From Streptococcus mutans (GTDB taxonomy: Bacteria; Bacillota; Bacilli; Lactobacillales; Streptococcaceae), in assembly GCF_006739205.1 (NCBI RefSeq), contig NZ_AP019720.1, forward strand, positions 1,178,001 through 1,242,000: DNA of 64,000 bases, written 5' to 3'. Made by a program: the position numbers and the translations under genes. A model generated the notes under the pieces. That model was not told the origin of the DNA, ran no database searches, and saw only the letters and a program-made list of their open reading frames with translations. Shown in pieces: positions 26,219 to 38,889 of this stretch. Position 1 is the stretch's first letter. Each line of letters begins with the position of its first letter.

Positions 26219-27298
26219 TTATTTTGACGTTTCATTTTTCCTCAGCGCATACGAATCTGCATATAGTTTAAAGGCTTTAGCTGCTAAGGATTTGACCCGT
26301 TTATACTTACCGTTTGTGATAAACAAAACCATGACCTGTTTGGTTTTAGGATTTGAATAAGCAAAACAAGAGTAAGTATCAAAGCCGCCACCATTTGCAT
26401 GCAGCATCTTTTGGCTGATATAGAGGCCGCCATAATAGCTCTTAGAAGTCATTTTCATAGAACGTTGGTATTCGCTGACAGGAACAAATTGGTCATTAAT
26501 AAAAGCCATCATAAATTTCCAATAATCCACTGGCCTAGAAGCATAATCACCAGCTCCAAAGGTAGATGTCACTTCTTTTGACAGCTTATCCCAAGTCGTA
26601 CTTTGATCCATCACTGACAAGGCAGCTAACTTGGACTTATCTTTTATTTGAATGTACTTTTTAAAATGCCAACCCTTACCAGCTGTTAAGAAGTGTTGAC
26701 GAACATAAGTCGCATAATTTTGACCGCTAATTTGACTGATAATGCCAGCTAGCAAAGCATAATTAATGTTAGCATACTTCCATTTCTTTCGATAAGTTAC
26801 GCGATAATTGGTCAATGAAAAATCCAATTGCTGCTCTTGAGTTGTCAGCACTTGCTGAGGAACTTCTTTTCGATCTGCCAAACCGCTTGTGTGGGTAAGT
26901 AAATTTTGTATCGTGATATTTTCACTATTTTCAATTTGAGGATAATATTTGCTTAAAGGTGTGTTTAAAGACAGTTTTCCTTTATCAATTAATTGTTGGA
27001 TAGCCACCCCTGTTATCAATTTTTGTAAAGAAGCAAGAGGAAAATAATCCTTAATTGAAACAGGACTGCCATCTACCTTGCTTTGATTTGAAAATACTTG
27101 AGCCTTACCATCTGGCCCCGTCACAATCATGATCCCATTTAATTGATTTGTTTTTAAAAATCGCTTTAAAATGAGCGAATCAGGGTTTACAGCAACTGTA
27201 TTTGAATCAATCCGTTCAGTCTCGATAAATTTATAGAAAGCAGCAAAAAATGCGATGAGAAAGACAAGAAATCGCATGCTAAATTTTCTTTCTCCCAC
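26219..27298 (-). CDS. Beta-lactamase-fold serine hydrolase (penicillin-binding-protein-like)
   Basis: A 359-residue protein anchored by one N-terminal hydrophobic helix (FLVFLIAFFAAFY), with the rest outside the cell. The class C beta-lactamase/DD-peptidase motifs are present: SLQK (SxxK) in PLASLQKLITG, YAN (YxN) in KYANINYALL and HANGG replacing KTG. NLLTHTSG is also typical. Such proteins are often D-alanyl esterases or carboxypeptidases of wall polymers. The start is GTG 27298 with AGGAGG 7 bases before it. TATAAT is present upstream. A single-gene unit. Confidence 0.85.
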   Translation of the reverse strand: MGERKFSMRFLVFLIAFFAAFYKFIETERIDSNTVAVNPDSLILKRFLKTNQLNGIMIVTGPDGKAQVFSNQSKVDGSPVSIKDYFPLASLQKLITGVAIQQLIDKGKLSLNTPLSKYYPQIENSENITIQNLLTHTSGLADRKEVPQQVLTTQEQQLDFSLTNYRVTYRKKWKYANINYALLAGIISQISGQNYATYVRQHFLTAGKGWHFKKYIQIKDKSKLAALSVMDQSTTWDKLSKEVTSTFGAGDYASRPVDYWKFMMAFINDQFVPVSEYQRSMKMTSKSYYGGLYISQKMLHANGGGFDTYSCFAYSNPKTKQVMVLFITNGKYKRVKSLAAKAFKLYADSYALRKNETSK

Positions 27299-27563
27299 AA
27301 AATACCCTCCTATTCCTCTAGGTACTCTCTATTATACCTCATTTTTGCTTTAATTTCATAAAAAATAAGTATTCAGAATAAATAAAGTCTAGCTAGAGAT
27401 TTTCCATAGGCAAAGTTTTTAGAAATTAGATTTCCTTAAATTACAGCTGTTCATATATGTTTTAGCCATTTCAATTAAAAACTGCAAATTCCAAGATCCA
27501 CTATTTATAAGCTTGTTTCTAACTATTCTACTGCTTTTTCAAATGAAACTCTGTCATTAAAAC

Positions 27564-28565
27564 TCAGTCTCTGTCATCATAACCCTTTGGATGGCTGGAA
27601 TGCCATGCCCAAGCGGAGGCAATGATTTTTTCAATGTCATCAAATTGCGGTTTCCAGCCAAGCACCTCACGTGCTTTTTCTGAAGATGCAATCAAAGTAT
27701 CTGGATCTCCCGAACGGCGAGCTGCTTTTTCTGCAGGGATTTTCTGTCCCGTAACTTTACGAGCGGCTTCTAAAATTTGAAGATTTGAAAATCCTGTTGA
27801 TGATCCCAAGTTAAAGGCCGTTGATGGATTGCCTTGGCGCAGATAGTTAAGAGCAAGCAGGTGAGCATCCGCCAAATCAAAAGGGTGTACATAATCGCGC
27901 ACATTGGTACCATCTGGCGTGTTATAATCATCACCAAAAATCATGATTTTCTCACGCACGCCTTGAGCAACCTGCAAAATGATTGGCAGTAGATGTGTTT
28001 CAGGACTGTGATCTTCACCGATTGAGCCATCTGGTTTTGCACCAGCCACATTGAAATAGCGAAGTGGCACAAACTTGATACCGTAGGCCCGGTCAGACCA
28101 TTTCATAATGGTTTCCATCATGAGTTTACTCTCACCGTATGGATTAATCGGACGCTGCGGTGTTGTTTCCTTGATTGGAATTTCATCAGGAATACCATAG
28201 GTTGCTGCTGTTGATGAAAAGACGATATATTTGACACCAAATTCACTCATGACTTCCAAGAGTTTAATCATGCCTGCGGTGTTGTTGTCAAAATACTTGA
28301 GGGGCTTTTTCATGGACTCTGCAACCAAAGAATAAGCTGCAAAGTGAATAACGGCATCCACATCAGGATTTTCTCTAAAAACCATACTCATAAACTCTCG
28401 ATCTGCTAAATCACCTTGATAAAACTTAGCAGCTGGGTGTACTGCTGCACGGTGACCCGTCACCAAACTATCAACGACAACAACCTCTTCCTCACCTTTT
28501 TCAATAAGACGGTCAACCATGTGTGAACCAATATAACCAGCTCCACCTAAAACTAAAATAGCCAT
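27564..28565 (-). CDS. galE: UDP-glucose 4-epimerase
   Basis: Interconverts UDP-galactose and UDP-glucose, the last Leloir step. I start at ATG 28565 ([18 protein letters not shown]), giving 333 residues; no Shine-Dalgarno is visible there. An in-frame ATG 63 bases upstream would add residues unlike the family. GGAGYIG binds NAD, Ser in FSSTAATYG and Tyr/Lys in YGESK form the catalytic triad. Third gene of galK-galT-galE, separated from galT by a structured 148-base spacer. Confidence 0.95.
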   Translation of the reverse strand: MAILVLGGAGYIGSHMVDRLIEKGEEEVVVVDSLVTGHRAAVHPAAKFYQGDLADREFMSMVFRENPDVDAVIHFAAYSLVAESMKKPLKYFDNNTAGMIKLLEVMSEFGVKYIVFSSTAATYGIPDEIPIKETTPQRPINPYGESKLMMETIMKWSDRAYGIKFVPLRYFNVAGAKPDGSIGEDHSPETHLLPIILQVAQGVREKIMIFGDDYNTPDGTNVRDYVHPFDLADAHLLALNYLRQGNPSTAFNLGSSTGFSNLQILEAARKVTGQKIPAEKAARRSGDPDTLIASSEKAREVLGWKPQFDDIEKIIASAWAWHSSHPKGYDDRD

Positions 28566-28713
28566 AATTAAGATACCAAGCCCGTAAACGACAGAGCAAA
28601 AAAGGAAACTTGACGCAGACACCTGCATCTAAAAAAGGTTGTCTTTTCTGCACAGTCGCTAGGGCGGGTTCAATTCTAACCAACAAAGCTAGAACCAACC
28701 CTTCCTTTCTTTT
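28566..28713 (-). repeat. Structured galT-galE spacer, resembling the carA-carB spacer
   Basis: It begins with a hairpin (28666-28680 with 28689-28701). Near galE it contains GTTTCC, a T-tract, TTGCT and TATCTTA directly before the ATG. The carA-carB spacer has the same blocks in the same order. A conceptual peptide [16 protein letters not shown] here aligns with LDASVVGRFPIFAMST there. It may be a dispersed element or a common RNA structure. Confidence 0.55.
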
Positions 28714-30189
28714 TTACTTCACTCCAATACTCTCTACAAACCGCATGAAAGCTGCTTGCCCCTGTCTATTACGTTTGTAGACACCTGCGTCTTCCAAGAC
28801 ACGGACAAAGGTTCTCCCAACAGCTTGTTTGACAACTTCTGAAACGGTTTCTGAACTCGTTTCTGGATGACTAGCCTTAATGGCATCAGCCCAGTCTTTG
28901 TGGTAATCGGCCATTTCATTATACTGGTTTAACACGTATTTTTCAACTTCTGCCAGCTCTTTTTTCAGTCTTGGCGGTAAAATGGCTAAGCCCATAACCT
29001 CAATCAGCCCGATATTTTCTTTCTTAATATGCTGCACATCAACATGAGGATGATAAACTCCGTCAGGATACTCTGCTGTCGTATGATTGTCACGTAAAAC
29101 AATATCCAGCTCAAATTGTCCATCGCGTTTTCGAGCAATCGGTGTCACAGTGTGATGCGGTGTATCACCTGTAAATGCAAGAATGTTCATCGTATCATCA
29201 GAATAGTTACGCCAAGCCAGACGAATGATTTCAGCCAATTCCACCAAGCTATACTTGTTTGCTCCACGCAGTCTGATAACTGACATAGGCCACTTGACAA
29301 TACCTGCTGTCACATCTGGAAAGTCTTTGAAATGAAACACGCTATCCAACTCTGCTATTTCCATAGGAAAAATGTGACGGCCGCCTTGATAATGATTGTG
29401 ACTTAAGATAGAGCCACCGACAATAGGCAAATCTGAGTTAGAACCCGCAAAATAACCCGGGAAGATGTCTACAATGTCAAGGAGCTGTCTAAAAGTGTTC
29501 TGGCTAATCACCATAGGTACATGCTCAGTGTTGAGAAAAATGCAGTGCTCGTTGAAATAAGCGTAAGGAGAATACTGGAAACCCCATTTCTCATTACCCA
29601 AATTCATACGGATAATGCGATGGTTGGCACGAGCAGGATAATTAATCCTACCCTGATAGCCTTCATTTTCCATGCAAAGTTGGCACTTGGGATAATTGGA
29701 AGTCTTAGCTAACTTAGCCGCTGCAATAGCTTTAGGATCCTTTTCAGGTTTTGACAAATTGATAGTAATGTCAATATCTCCATAAACTGATGACGTTGTG
29801 AAAGCAATATTTTTAGCAATAGCGGTCACTTTAATATAGTTGTTACGCTTACTGAGTTCATAGAAATCTTTGATAGCTTTCTGAGGAGATTTTGCATAAG
29901 TATCCCAGAAAGCTTGATTGACCTGACTTGGAATTGGCGTGATGAAGTTCATTAACTCCGCTCCCAAGCAATCTTTCTCTTCAGCTAAGTCGCCAACTTT
30001 ACTGTTCACAACAGCCAAATCAACCAATTCATCCTTAAGAGCAATGAGGTTGCTTTGGTTTGTATCCTGCTGAGCATTATCTTCACCAACCAAAGCAAGA
30101 ATACGATTGCTAAGGTAGGTAGCATCCAATTCAGCATAGTCACTATTTTCAATAATTTTACTAACAAAAGTATCTAGTAATGCTGTCAT
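28714..30189 (-). CDS. galT: Galactose-1-phosphate uridylyltransferase, class II
   Basis: Swaps galactose-1-phosphate for glucose-1-phosphate on UDP. This 491-residue protein is the long Firmicutes class II type. I use ATG 30189 (MTALLDTF) because AAGGAAA precedes it and it lies 4 bases after the galK stop. The family regions [17 protein letters not shown] and SHNHYQGG (catalytic histidine loop) are visible. Middle gene of galKTE. Confidence 0.94.
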   Translation of the reverse strand: MTALLDTFVSKIIENSDYAELDATYLSNRILALVGEDNAQQDTNQSNLIALKDELVDLAVVNSKVGDLAEEKDCLGAELMNFITPIPSQVNQAFWDTYAKSPQKAIKDFYELSKRNNYIKVTAIAKNIAFTTSSVYGDIDITINLSKPEKDPKAIAAAKLAKTSNYPKCQLCMENEGYQGRINYPARANHRIIRMNLGNEKWGFQYSPYAYFNEHCIFLNTEHVPMVISQNTFRQLLDIVDIFPGYFAGSNSDLPIVGGSILSHNHYQGGRHIFPMEIAELDSVFHFKDFPDVTAGIVKWPMSVIRLRGANKYSLVELAEIIRLAWRNYSDDTMNILAFTGDTPHHTVTPIARKRDGQFELDIVLRDNHTTAEYPDGVYHPHVDVQHIKKENIGLIEVMGLAILPPRLKKELAEVEKYVLNQYNEMADYHKDWADAIKASHPETSSETVSEVVKQAVGRTFVRVLEDAGVYKRNRQGQAAFMRFVESIGVK

Positions 30190-30193
30190 CGTT

Positions 30194-31366
30194 TTATTTC
30201 CTTGAGAGAACACGACTGCCGCCTGCGATTTCTGCGATATAAAAGGCTGGCGCGTAACCTACTGTTTCAGTGTAAATGCGACCGACATTTTCTTTTAAGG
30301 CTGCAACCTTATCTTTGGCAACAATAGCAATGCCGCAGCCGCCAAAACCAGCTCCTGTCATACGAGCGCCCAGAACACCTTCTTGTTCCCAAGCGGTATG
30401 AGCCAGCGTGTCAAGTTCAATCCCTGTTACTTCATAGTCATGTTCCAGAGAAACATGCGAGGCATTGATCAATCGTCCAAATTTCTCCAAATCACCAGCT
30501 GCAAGGGCTTTCTTAGCTTTCAGAGTTCTTTGATTTTCAGAAACTGCATGGCGAGCGCGTTTGATACGCTTAGCATCCTTGATGAGATAAGCATATTCGT
30601 CAAAAGTTTCTTCATCCAATTCACCAAGAGACTTGATGTCAAGAAGAACATTCAATTCTTCGACTGCTTTTTCACATTCCGTACGGCGCTCATTATATTT
30701 CGAGTCAGCCAACTCACGGCGTTTGTTGGTATTCATAATAACAATAACATTGTCACCAAGGTCAAGCGGTACAAGATCATATTCCAAAGTCTTCGTATCA
30801 AGATAAATAGCCTTCTTTTCAGCTCCCATACCAATAGCAAATTGATCCATGATTCCTGAATTAACACCGATAAAGTCATTTTCAGTTCTTTTCCCAATTT
30901 TTACTAAATCAAGACGATCAAGTTTAAGATCAAACAACTCTTCAGCCATAATCCCAATCAACAATTCAAGAGATGAAGATGAAGATAGCCCAGAACCATT
31001 TGGAATATTTCCAAAAACATAGACATCCATACCATTGTCAATCGAGTGCCCTGCTTCTTGCAAGTATTTGATGACGCCTTTAGGATAATTCGTCCAACTA
31101 TCCTTCTTATCAAATATAAGATGATCAAGACTGATTTCAATAATACCAAGTTCTTCAAAGTTAGCGGAGTAAAAGCGGAGTAATTTATCATCACGTTTAC
31201 GAGCTGCACCGTATGTTCCCAAGGTGATTGCTGCGGGAAAGACACGACCGCCATTATAATCGGTATGCTCTCCAATAAGATTGATACGTCCCGGTGAGAA
31301 AAAAGTAGCGTCTGCTTCTCTTCCAAAAACGTGAGTAAAGGCTTGGTTTAATTCTTGTTTTTTCAT
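30194..31366 (-). CDS. galK: Galactokinase
   Basis: Phosphorylates galactose at C1 with ATP. The 390-residue protein has the galactokinase signature [15 protein letters not shown] near residues 27-41, the GHMP ATP loop [11 protein letters not shown] near 120-130 and the third motif TGAGFGGC near 340. AAAGGA precedes the ATG. First gene of galKTE, divergent from galR across a 136-base region with promoter and repeat elements. It receives galactose released by alpha-galactosidase Aga encoded nearby. Confidence 0.96.
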   Translation of the reverse strand: MKKQELNQAFTHVFGREADATFFSPGRINLIGEHTDYNGGRVFPAAITLGTYGAARKRDDKLLRFYSANFEELGIIEISLDHLIFDKKDSWTNYPKGVIKYLQEAGHSIDNGMDVYVFGNIPNGSGLSSSSSLELLIGIMAEELFDLKLDRLDLVKIGKRTENDFIGVNSGIMDQFAIGMGAEKKAIYLDTKTLEYDLVPLDLGDNVIVIMNTNKRRELADSKYNERRTECEKAVEELNVLLDIKSLGELDEETFDEYAYLIKDAKRIKRARHAVSENQRTLKAKKALAAGDLEKFGRLINASHVSLEHDYEVTGIELDTLAHTAWEQEGVLGARMTGAGFGGCGIAIVAKDKVAALKENVGRIYTETVGYAPAFYIAEIAGGSRVLSRK

Positions 31367-31400
31367 AAGAATCCTTTCTAACTTCTGATTTTACAAATCT

Positions 31401-31429
31401 ATTTTATAATCTTAGAAATCTGAGGTCAA
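31401..31429 (-). promoter_or_regulatory. galKTE promoter
   Basis: Minus-strand TTGACC (31424-31429) and TAAAAT (31401-31406), 17-base spacer, 35 bases before the galK ATG. Confidence 0.75.
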
Positions 31430-31432
31430 TAT

Positions 31433-31453
31433 TTTTACTAAAATTTTACTAAA
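31433..31453. promoter_or_regulatory. Direct repeat between galK and galR, candidate GalR site
   Basis: TTTTACTAAA occurs twice (31433-31442 and 31444-31453) at 11-base spacing, just upstream of the galK -35 box and upstream of the galR -10 (TGT-TATACT near 31480). Same face of the helix and central in the divergent region, so a likely operator; GalR binding is inferred. Confidence 0.6.
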
Positions 31454-31493
31454 TTTATTTTCTTTTTCCTTTACTTTTGTTATACTGAAATGA

Positions 31494-32507
<1,014 letters not shown>

Positions 32508-32538
32508 GAAACAAGACACATTGATTCAAATAAAATCA

Positions 32539-32570
32539 TTTGACAGTATCAACAATGTCAAACTGTCAAA
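32539..32570. repeat. Hairpin after galR
   Basis: Perfect 9-bp arms TTTGACAGT (32539-32547) and ACTGTCAAA (32562-32570). No T-run, so it is perhaps an mRNA stabilising hairpin before the true terminator. Confidence 0.5.
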
Positions 32571-32610
32571 TAGTCAATCAGAATCGCTTTATTACTTGAT
32601 ACAAACATTA

Positions 32611-32656
32611 AAAAACAACAGGCCGTCACTTTTTAAGTGGTATCGTCTGTTGTTTT
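32611..32656. terminator. Bidirectional terminator between galR and dexB
   Basis: An interrupted hairpin with outer arms AAAACAACAG and CTGTTGTTTT and an inner stem CACTT/AAGTG. It has A/T tracts on both sides, so it can stop the convergent galR and msm-dexB transcripts. Confidence 0.8.
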
Positions 32657-32667
32657 CTTATTTTATC

Positions 32668-34296
<1,629 letters not shown>

Positions 34297-34311
34297 TTAT
34301 TATGACATGTT

Positions 34312-34338
34312 AGTCTCTTTAGTTCTAATAAAGAGACT
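34312..34338 (-). repeat. Hairpin between msmK and dexB
   Basis: Perfect 10-bp stem AGTCTCTTTA (34312-34321) / TAAAGAGACT (34329-34338) with a 7-base loop and no U-tract. Probably an mRNA processing or stability element inside the operon rather than a terminator. Confidence 0.6.
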
Positions 34339-34368
34339 GAGAAAATCTAAAACAATTTAAGCCGTTTT

Positions 34369-35502
34369 TTATCGAATGGCTGCTTCCGTTTCTGCGTCAA
34401 AGAAGTGACCCTTGGCAACATTAAAGGTGAGAGAGACCTTTTCACCCGGTTCATGGAAATCTCTAGCATCGACACGTGCTGCAAATTCTGTTTGCCCAAG
34501 TTTAAGATAAAGCATGGTTTCACTGCCAAGCAATTCTGAGACAACCACTTCTGCATCAACTGTAGCATCTGGATAAGTTTCCTGAACTAAAAGACTGCTG
34601 GAAATATCCTCCGGACGAATACCAAAAATTAAGTTCTTATTCTTAAAACCTTTAGACTCAAGCATTTTAAGCTGCCCTTCTGTAACAGCAATCGTTAAGC
34701 CATCCTTACCGACCAGCTGCCCATCTTTGATAGTAACATCAAAGAAGTTCATGGCCGGACTGCCGATAAAACCAGCAACGAATTTATTAGCAGGCCGGTT
34801 ATAAAGTTCCTGAGGCGTTCCTACCTGTTCCACGCGGCCAATTGTACCTGAACCATCCTCATTTTTTGTTGAACTCATAATAACAATACGGTCAGCTAAG
34901 GTCATGGCTTCCGTTTGGTCATGGGTAACATAAATGGTCGTTGCACCGATACGACGATGAATTTTCGCAATCTCTGCCCGCATAGATACCCGCAACTTGG
35001 CATCTAAATTGGACAGGGGCTCATCCATCAAAAAGACCTTGGCATCACGAACAATTGCCCGACCCATAGCCACACGCTGACGTTGACCTCCGGATAAATC
35101 AGCTGGTTTACGTTCTAAAAATTCGGTCAGACCAAGAATTTGTGCAGCTTCCTTGACACGCTTATCAATAGCTTCTTTGGAATAGTGACGTAGTTTAAGT
35201 CCAAAAGCCATATTATCATAAACGCTCATATGAGGATAAAGCGCATAGTTTTGGAAAACCATAGCAATATCGCGATCTTTGGGGGCCTTATCATTGACCA
35301 CTTCACCGTCAATTTTAAGTTCGCCCTTGGTAATATCCTCCAAACCAGCAACCATCCGAAGGGTTGTTGATTTTCCGCAGCCTGAAGGACCAACAAAAAC
35401 GATGAATTCTTTGTTCTTGATATCCAAGTCAAAATCTTCAACAGAGTAATGACTGCTGTTAGGGTATTTTTTATAAATGTGATTTAAATTTAGTTCAACC
35501 AT
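34369..35502 (-). CDS. msmK: Sugar ABC transporter ATP-binding protein
   Basis: ATPase of the multiple-sugar transporter, 377 residues, CUT1 type. Walker A GPSGCGKST near 38-46, Q-loop MVFQNYALYPHMSVYDNMAFGL, signature LSGGQRQRVAMGRA, Walker B VFLMDEPLSNLDAKLR and H-loop YVTHDQTEAMT. The C-terminal OB-like regulatory domain starts near residue 240. In streptococci one MsmK often energises several sugar transporters. It lies between gtfA and dexB. Confidence 0.96.
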   Translation of the reverse strand: MVELNLNHIYKKYPNSSHYSVEDFDLDIKNKEFIVFVGPSGCGKSTTLRMVAGLEDITKGELKIDGEVVNDKAPKDRDIAMVFQNYALYPHMSVYDNMAFGLKLRHYSKEAIDKRVKEAAQILGLTEFLERKPADLSGGQRQRVAMGRAIVRDAKVFLMDEPLSNLDAKLRVSMRAEIAKIHRRIGATTIYVTHDQTEAMTLADRIVIMSSTKNEDGSGTIGRVEQVGTPQELYNRPANKFVAGFIGSPAMNFFDVTIKDGQLVGKDGLTIAVTEGQLKMLESKGFKNKNLIFGIRPEDISSSLLVQETYPDATVDAEVVVSELLGSETMLYLKLGQTEFAARVDARDFHEPGEKVSLTFNVAKGHFFDAETEAAIR

Positions 35503-35516
35503 AGTCTCTCTCCTAA

Positions 35517-36962
35517 TTATTCAAAGCTTATTGTTTGATCATTTTCTGTTACTCTGTATGTCATATCTTGGAGATTAATCTCTGCTTTTGCGATATGACT
35601 GCCATCTTTATTTTGACGTTCTATGACAATGGTCGCTTCATTTGGCGTTTCCACTTCAATACGGCCATCCAAATCAAAAGCTGCTGACTGATTGCGGTAA
35701 GTAAAGAGATTTAAAAGTGCCTTGACAACTGGTCGCTTCACTTCCTTAGCAATTTCTTCACTACTATAATAATGACGGTTGATATTGCGGCCTTCTTTAG
35801 TGCTTTCCAGTAATTCAAGATCATTCTTGCCAGCTAAAAAGCCAACGTAATAAACCTGTGGAATACCTGGAGCAAAAGCTTGTATCAAGCGGGCCAAAAA
35901 GTATTTTTGATCATCATCACCAAGTGCTGAATAGTAAGTTGAATTAATTTGATAGATATCCAAGTTATTATATTCGGCAGTTGAATACTTACGATTGACA
36001 TTGGCACCGACCTTATAAAGCTCATTAGAAGTATAGGTAATTTCTTCGTCAGTCAGGATATCCTTAACATCAACCACACCAATACCGTCATGTGTATCAA
36101 GGGTGGTGAACTGTTTCATCGGACTCATTTTCAGCCATTTGGCAAGACGGTCAACCTTGCCCGAATATAGGCTGTAGAGCGTCACCATAGGCAGGGCAAA
36201 ATCATAAACATAGTAATCATGGTCTGCAATTTTAAATTGAATAGTATAGTGTTCATGAATTTCCGGCAAGATTTCCGCACCCGATACAGCAGCTATATCA
36301 CGAACTTTATCTAGCAGAGTCCAGATTTCAGGTTCAACAAAGAAATCATTCGTATCTAGCTTTTTAACAGCATAAGCAAAGGCATCCAAACGAATGAGAT
36401 CACAGCCGTTGGCTGCTAAATTTTCAATGGTAGAGCGAATAAAATCCATAGTCACTTCTTTAGTCACGTCAAGATCAATCTGTTCCTCCCCAAAAGTGTT
36501 CCAGAGATGTTCAACACTGCCATCTGCAAATTGGATTTCCTGCTTAGGTGCTCGATCCTTACGCTTATAAATCAGGTCTACATCTTCTTGTGTCGGGCGA
36601 TTTTTAGGCCAAAATTTATCCCAATTTAAAAATAGATCTTTATAAGCACTTGCTTCATGCTTTTCTTGGTAATCTTTATAATATTTAGACTGACGCGAAA
36701 TATGATTAATCATGAAATCAAACATGAGGTAATATTTTTCACCCAAGCGTTTGACATCATCCCAATCGCCAAAAGCAGAGTCAACTTCATGGTAATCAAT
36801 CGGTGCAAAGCCACGATCACCTGTGGAAGGAAAGAATGGCAGCAAATGGACACCGCCAACAGCATCTCCAAAATAATTCTCAATATTTTCATTCAATTCT
36901 TTCAAATTTTTACCCAAACTGTCTGCGTAAGTAATCAACATTGTTTTATTTGTAATTGGCAT
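35517..36962 (-). CDS. gtfA: Sucrose phosphorylase
   Basis: Splits sucrose with phosphate to glucose-1-phosphate and fructose in the cytosol. From ATG 36962 ([17 protein letters not shown]) it is 481 residues, the length known for S. mutans GtfA; GAGGAG precedes that ATG, while an upstream in-frame ATG at 37019 has none. GH13 motifs: Asp193 in IRLDAFAY as nucleophile, about Glu234 in ILPEIHEHY as acid/base and [10 protein letters not shown]. Despite the name it is not a glucan synthase. Fifth gene of the msm operon, after an unusual 194-base spacer. Confidence 0.95.
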   Translation of the reverse strand: MPITNKTMLITYADSLGKNLKELNENIENYFGDAVGGVHLLPFFPSTGDRGFAPIDYHEVDSAFGDWDDVKRLGEKYYLMFDFMINHISRQSKYYKDYQEKHEASAYKDLFLNWDKFWPKNRPTQEDVDLIYKRKDRAPKQEIQFADGSVEHLWNTFGEEQIDLDVTKEVTMDFIRSTIENLAANGCDLIRLDAFAYAVKKLDTNDFFVEPEIWTLLDKVRDIAAVSGAEILPEIHEHYTIQFKIADHDYYVYDFALPMVTLYSLYSGKVDRLAKWLKMSPMKQFTTLDTHDGIGVVDVKDILTDEEITYTSNELYKVGANVNRKYSTAEYNNLDIYQINSTYYSALGDDDQKYFLARLIQAFAPGIPQVYYVGFLAGKNDLELLESTKEGRNINRHYYSSEEIAKEVKRPVVKALLNLFTYRNQSAAFDLDGRIEVETPNEATIVIERQNKDGSHIAKAEINLQDMTYRVTENDQTISFE

Positions 36963-37156
36963 TTTATCTCCTCTAATTAATTTTGGTTTATACCAGTTCA
37001 ACCTAAAAATAACAGCCACATCTTTAGCTCCTACGACGCGAGCCAGAAGTAATCGTTCTTATTGCAGGTGGCGAGCTAGTGGGAACTTAGGCAGACCGCC
37101 ATAGCGGCTGGCGTTAGTTAATGAAGAGCTGCTTAAGCGGTCATTATCTATAGCTC
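36963..37156 (-). repeat. Structured spacer between msmG and gtfA
   Basis: A relatively GC-rich 194-base gap inside the operon. It has a hairpin CCGC-CATA-GCGG near 37098-37109 and a GCTCGCGTCGTAGGA block near 37033-37050. That block resembles one in the carA-carB spacer (GCGTCGTCGGA and TTTTTG following). No gene seen. Possibly a dispersed element or a translation/stability control region. Confidence 0.45.
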
Positions 37157-37990
37157 TCACTTCACAGCTCCATTGCTCATACCAGCAATAATGTGTTTTT
37201 GGAAAATAAGATAAACAATTGTAATGGTAATAATACCAACAATGTAAGAAGCAAAACTAGGACCGTAATCATTGAAATATTGTCCGCTATAATTGTATTG
37301 GAAAAGAGGAAGCGTCCACATACTTGAATCCTTATTAAGAATCAGCAATGGCAACATAAAGTCGTTCCAGAACCAAAGTGCATTAATAATCAGAGTTGTT
37401 GCGTGCATTGGTTTTAACATAGGGAAAATGATTTTACGATAAGTTGTCAATTTATCCGCACCATCAATTTCAGCTGCTTCATCTAAACTATCAGGTACAC
37501 TTAGTTTGATATAACCCACGTAAAGGAAGAGTGTCTGTGGAATAGCATAAGTTAAATACAGAATAATTAATCCCCACATATTAGCCAAGCCTAATTTACT
37601 CATCATAACCGTAATAGGAATCATGATAACCTGGAAAGGAACGAAAATTCCCAGAATCAACAGGCTATACATGATATTGAAAGCTTTTCTTCTAGACATG
37701 TTACGCGCAATGGAATAAGCCGCTGCAGGGATAAAGAGCATGACCACCAAAACGGATAAAACAGTAATCACCGTTGAATTCCAAAAATAGCCGCCAACAC
37801 CATCAGCTAACAAACGTTTGTAATTATCCAAGGTGATAGGATTTGGAAAGGCAAAAAAATGATTCATAATATCCTTAGTTTTCTTAAAAGAGCTAAAGAC
37901 AGTAACCATCAGTGGGATCAAAATCAGGATGCCACCAACAGTCAAAAGTACATATTTCCAAAAATAATTTATTTTTTCTTCTTTTTTCAT
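37157..37990 (-). CDS. msmG: Multiple sugar ABC permease MsmG
   Basis: A 277-residue CUT1 sugar permease with six membrane helices. The EAA loop EAAEIDGADKLTTYRKIIFPMLKP near residues 175-198 contacts MsmK. The C terminus IIAGMSNGAVK is typical of the MalG-like partner. GAGGAG precedes the ATG; 14 bases after msmF. Confidence 0.95.
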   Translation of the reverse strand: MKKEEKINYFWKYVLLTVGGILILIPLMVTVFSSFKKTKDIMNHFFAFPNPITLDNYKRLLADGVGGYFWNSTVITVLSVLVVMLFIPAAAYSIARNMSRRKAFNIMYSLLILGIFVPFQVIMIPITVMMSKLGLANMWGLIILYLTYAIPQTLFLYVGYIKLSVPDSLDEAAEIDGADKLTTYRKIIFPMLKPMHATTLIINALWFWNDFMLPLLILNKDSSMWTLPLFQYNYSGQYFNDYGPSFASYIVGIITITIVYLIFQKHIIAGMSNGAVK

Positions 37991-38004
37991 AGCATCAGTC
38001 TCCT

Positions 38005-38877
38005 CTAAACTTCAAACTTCTTAGAGAGTTTAATTTGCAGCACAGAAACAATTCCAATGATAATGAATAAAATCAAAGCAATAGCATTAGCATAACCATA
38101 CTGATTACTCTTAAAGGCATAGTTATAAACCAAAAGGCCTAATGATGTTGTTGAATTATTTGGACCGCCACCTGTTAAGGCAAAGATTTGATCAAAGGCC
38201 GTAAGACCAGCTTTTAAAGCCATGATGAAAACCATGGAAATACTTGGCAGTAAGTAGGGCAACTCGACTGACCAAAATGTCTGTTTACTGTCAGCACCAT
38301 CAATAGCTGCTGCTTCGACAATCTCTGATGGAATACTCTGTAATCCTGAAAGGAAAAGAATAATAGGCATAGCAACACCTTGCCACAAAAGAACAAAGAT
38401 TGAAGCAATAACCGCCCCGTTCGCTGTTCCCAACATACTTGTTTCTAAAAATTTAATTCCCAAAGCACTGCCAACTGCTGGCAAACCATAATTGAAAACC
38501 TGTTTAAAAATCAAAGAAACTGTCAAACCAGATAAAACAGCTGGAAAGAAGAACCAGGCTCTGAAAAAAGTTTTTCCTTTGATCTTAGCATTAAGCGCAC
38601 GTGCAATGATAATACCAAGGACAATTTCACCGACAATCAAGGCCAGAGTCAAAACCAAAGTAAAACCAATAGCCTTCATAAATTTCCCATCAGTCATCAA
38701 AATCTTATAATTATTAATACCAACAAAATCAAAATTATAGGTCAGACCTGTCCAATTAGTAAAGCTATAAAAAGCACCCTGAAACATAGGAAAATAAAAG
38801 AATACAACTTGTAAAATGAGCGGTACGATTAAAAATGTCCAACCCCAGTATTTATTTAAAACTTTTCTGATAGTCAT
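38005..38877 (-). CDS. msmF: Multiple sugar ABC permease MsmF
   Basis: A 290-residue MalF-like sugar permease with six membrane helices. The EAA loop VEAAAIDGADSKQTFWSVELPYLLP near 185-209 docks with the ATPase. FALTGGGPNNST is a family hallmark. AGGAGG precedes the ATG; 12 bases after msmE. With MsmG it forms the membrane channel. Confidence 0.95.
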   Translation of the reverse strand: MTIRKVLNKYWGWTFLIVPLILQVVFFYFPMFQGAFYSFTNWTGLTYNFDFVGINNYKILMTDGKFMKAIGFTLVLTLALIVGEIVLGIIIARALNAKIKGKTFFRAWFFFPAVLSGLTVSLIFKQVFNYGLPAVGSALGIKFLETSMLGTANGAVIASIFVLLWQGVAMPIILFLSGLQSIPSEIVEAAAIDGADSKQTFWSVELPYLLPSISMVFIMALKAGLTAFDQIFALTGGGPNNSTTSLGLLVYNYAFKSNQYGYANAIALILFIIIGIVSVLQIKLSKKFEV

Positions 38878-38889
38878 CCCTTATCCCTC

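Noticed and set aside
29521..29712. Plus-strand open frame inside galT
   Set aside because: Antisense to a conserved enzyme gene with no start signal.
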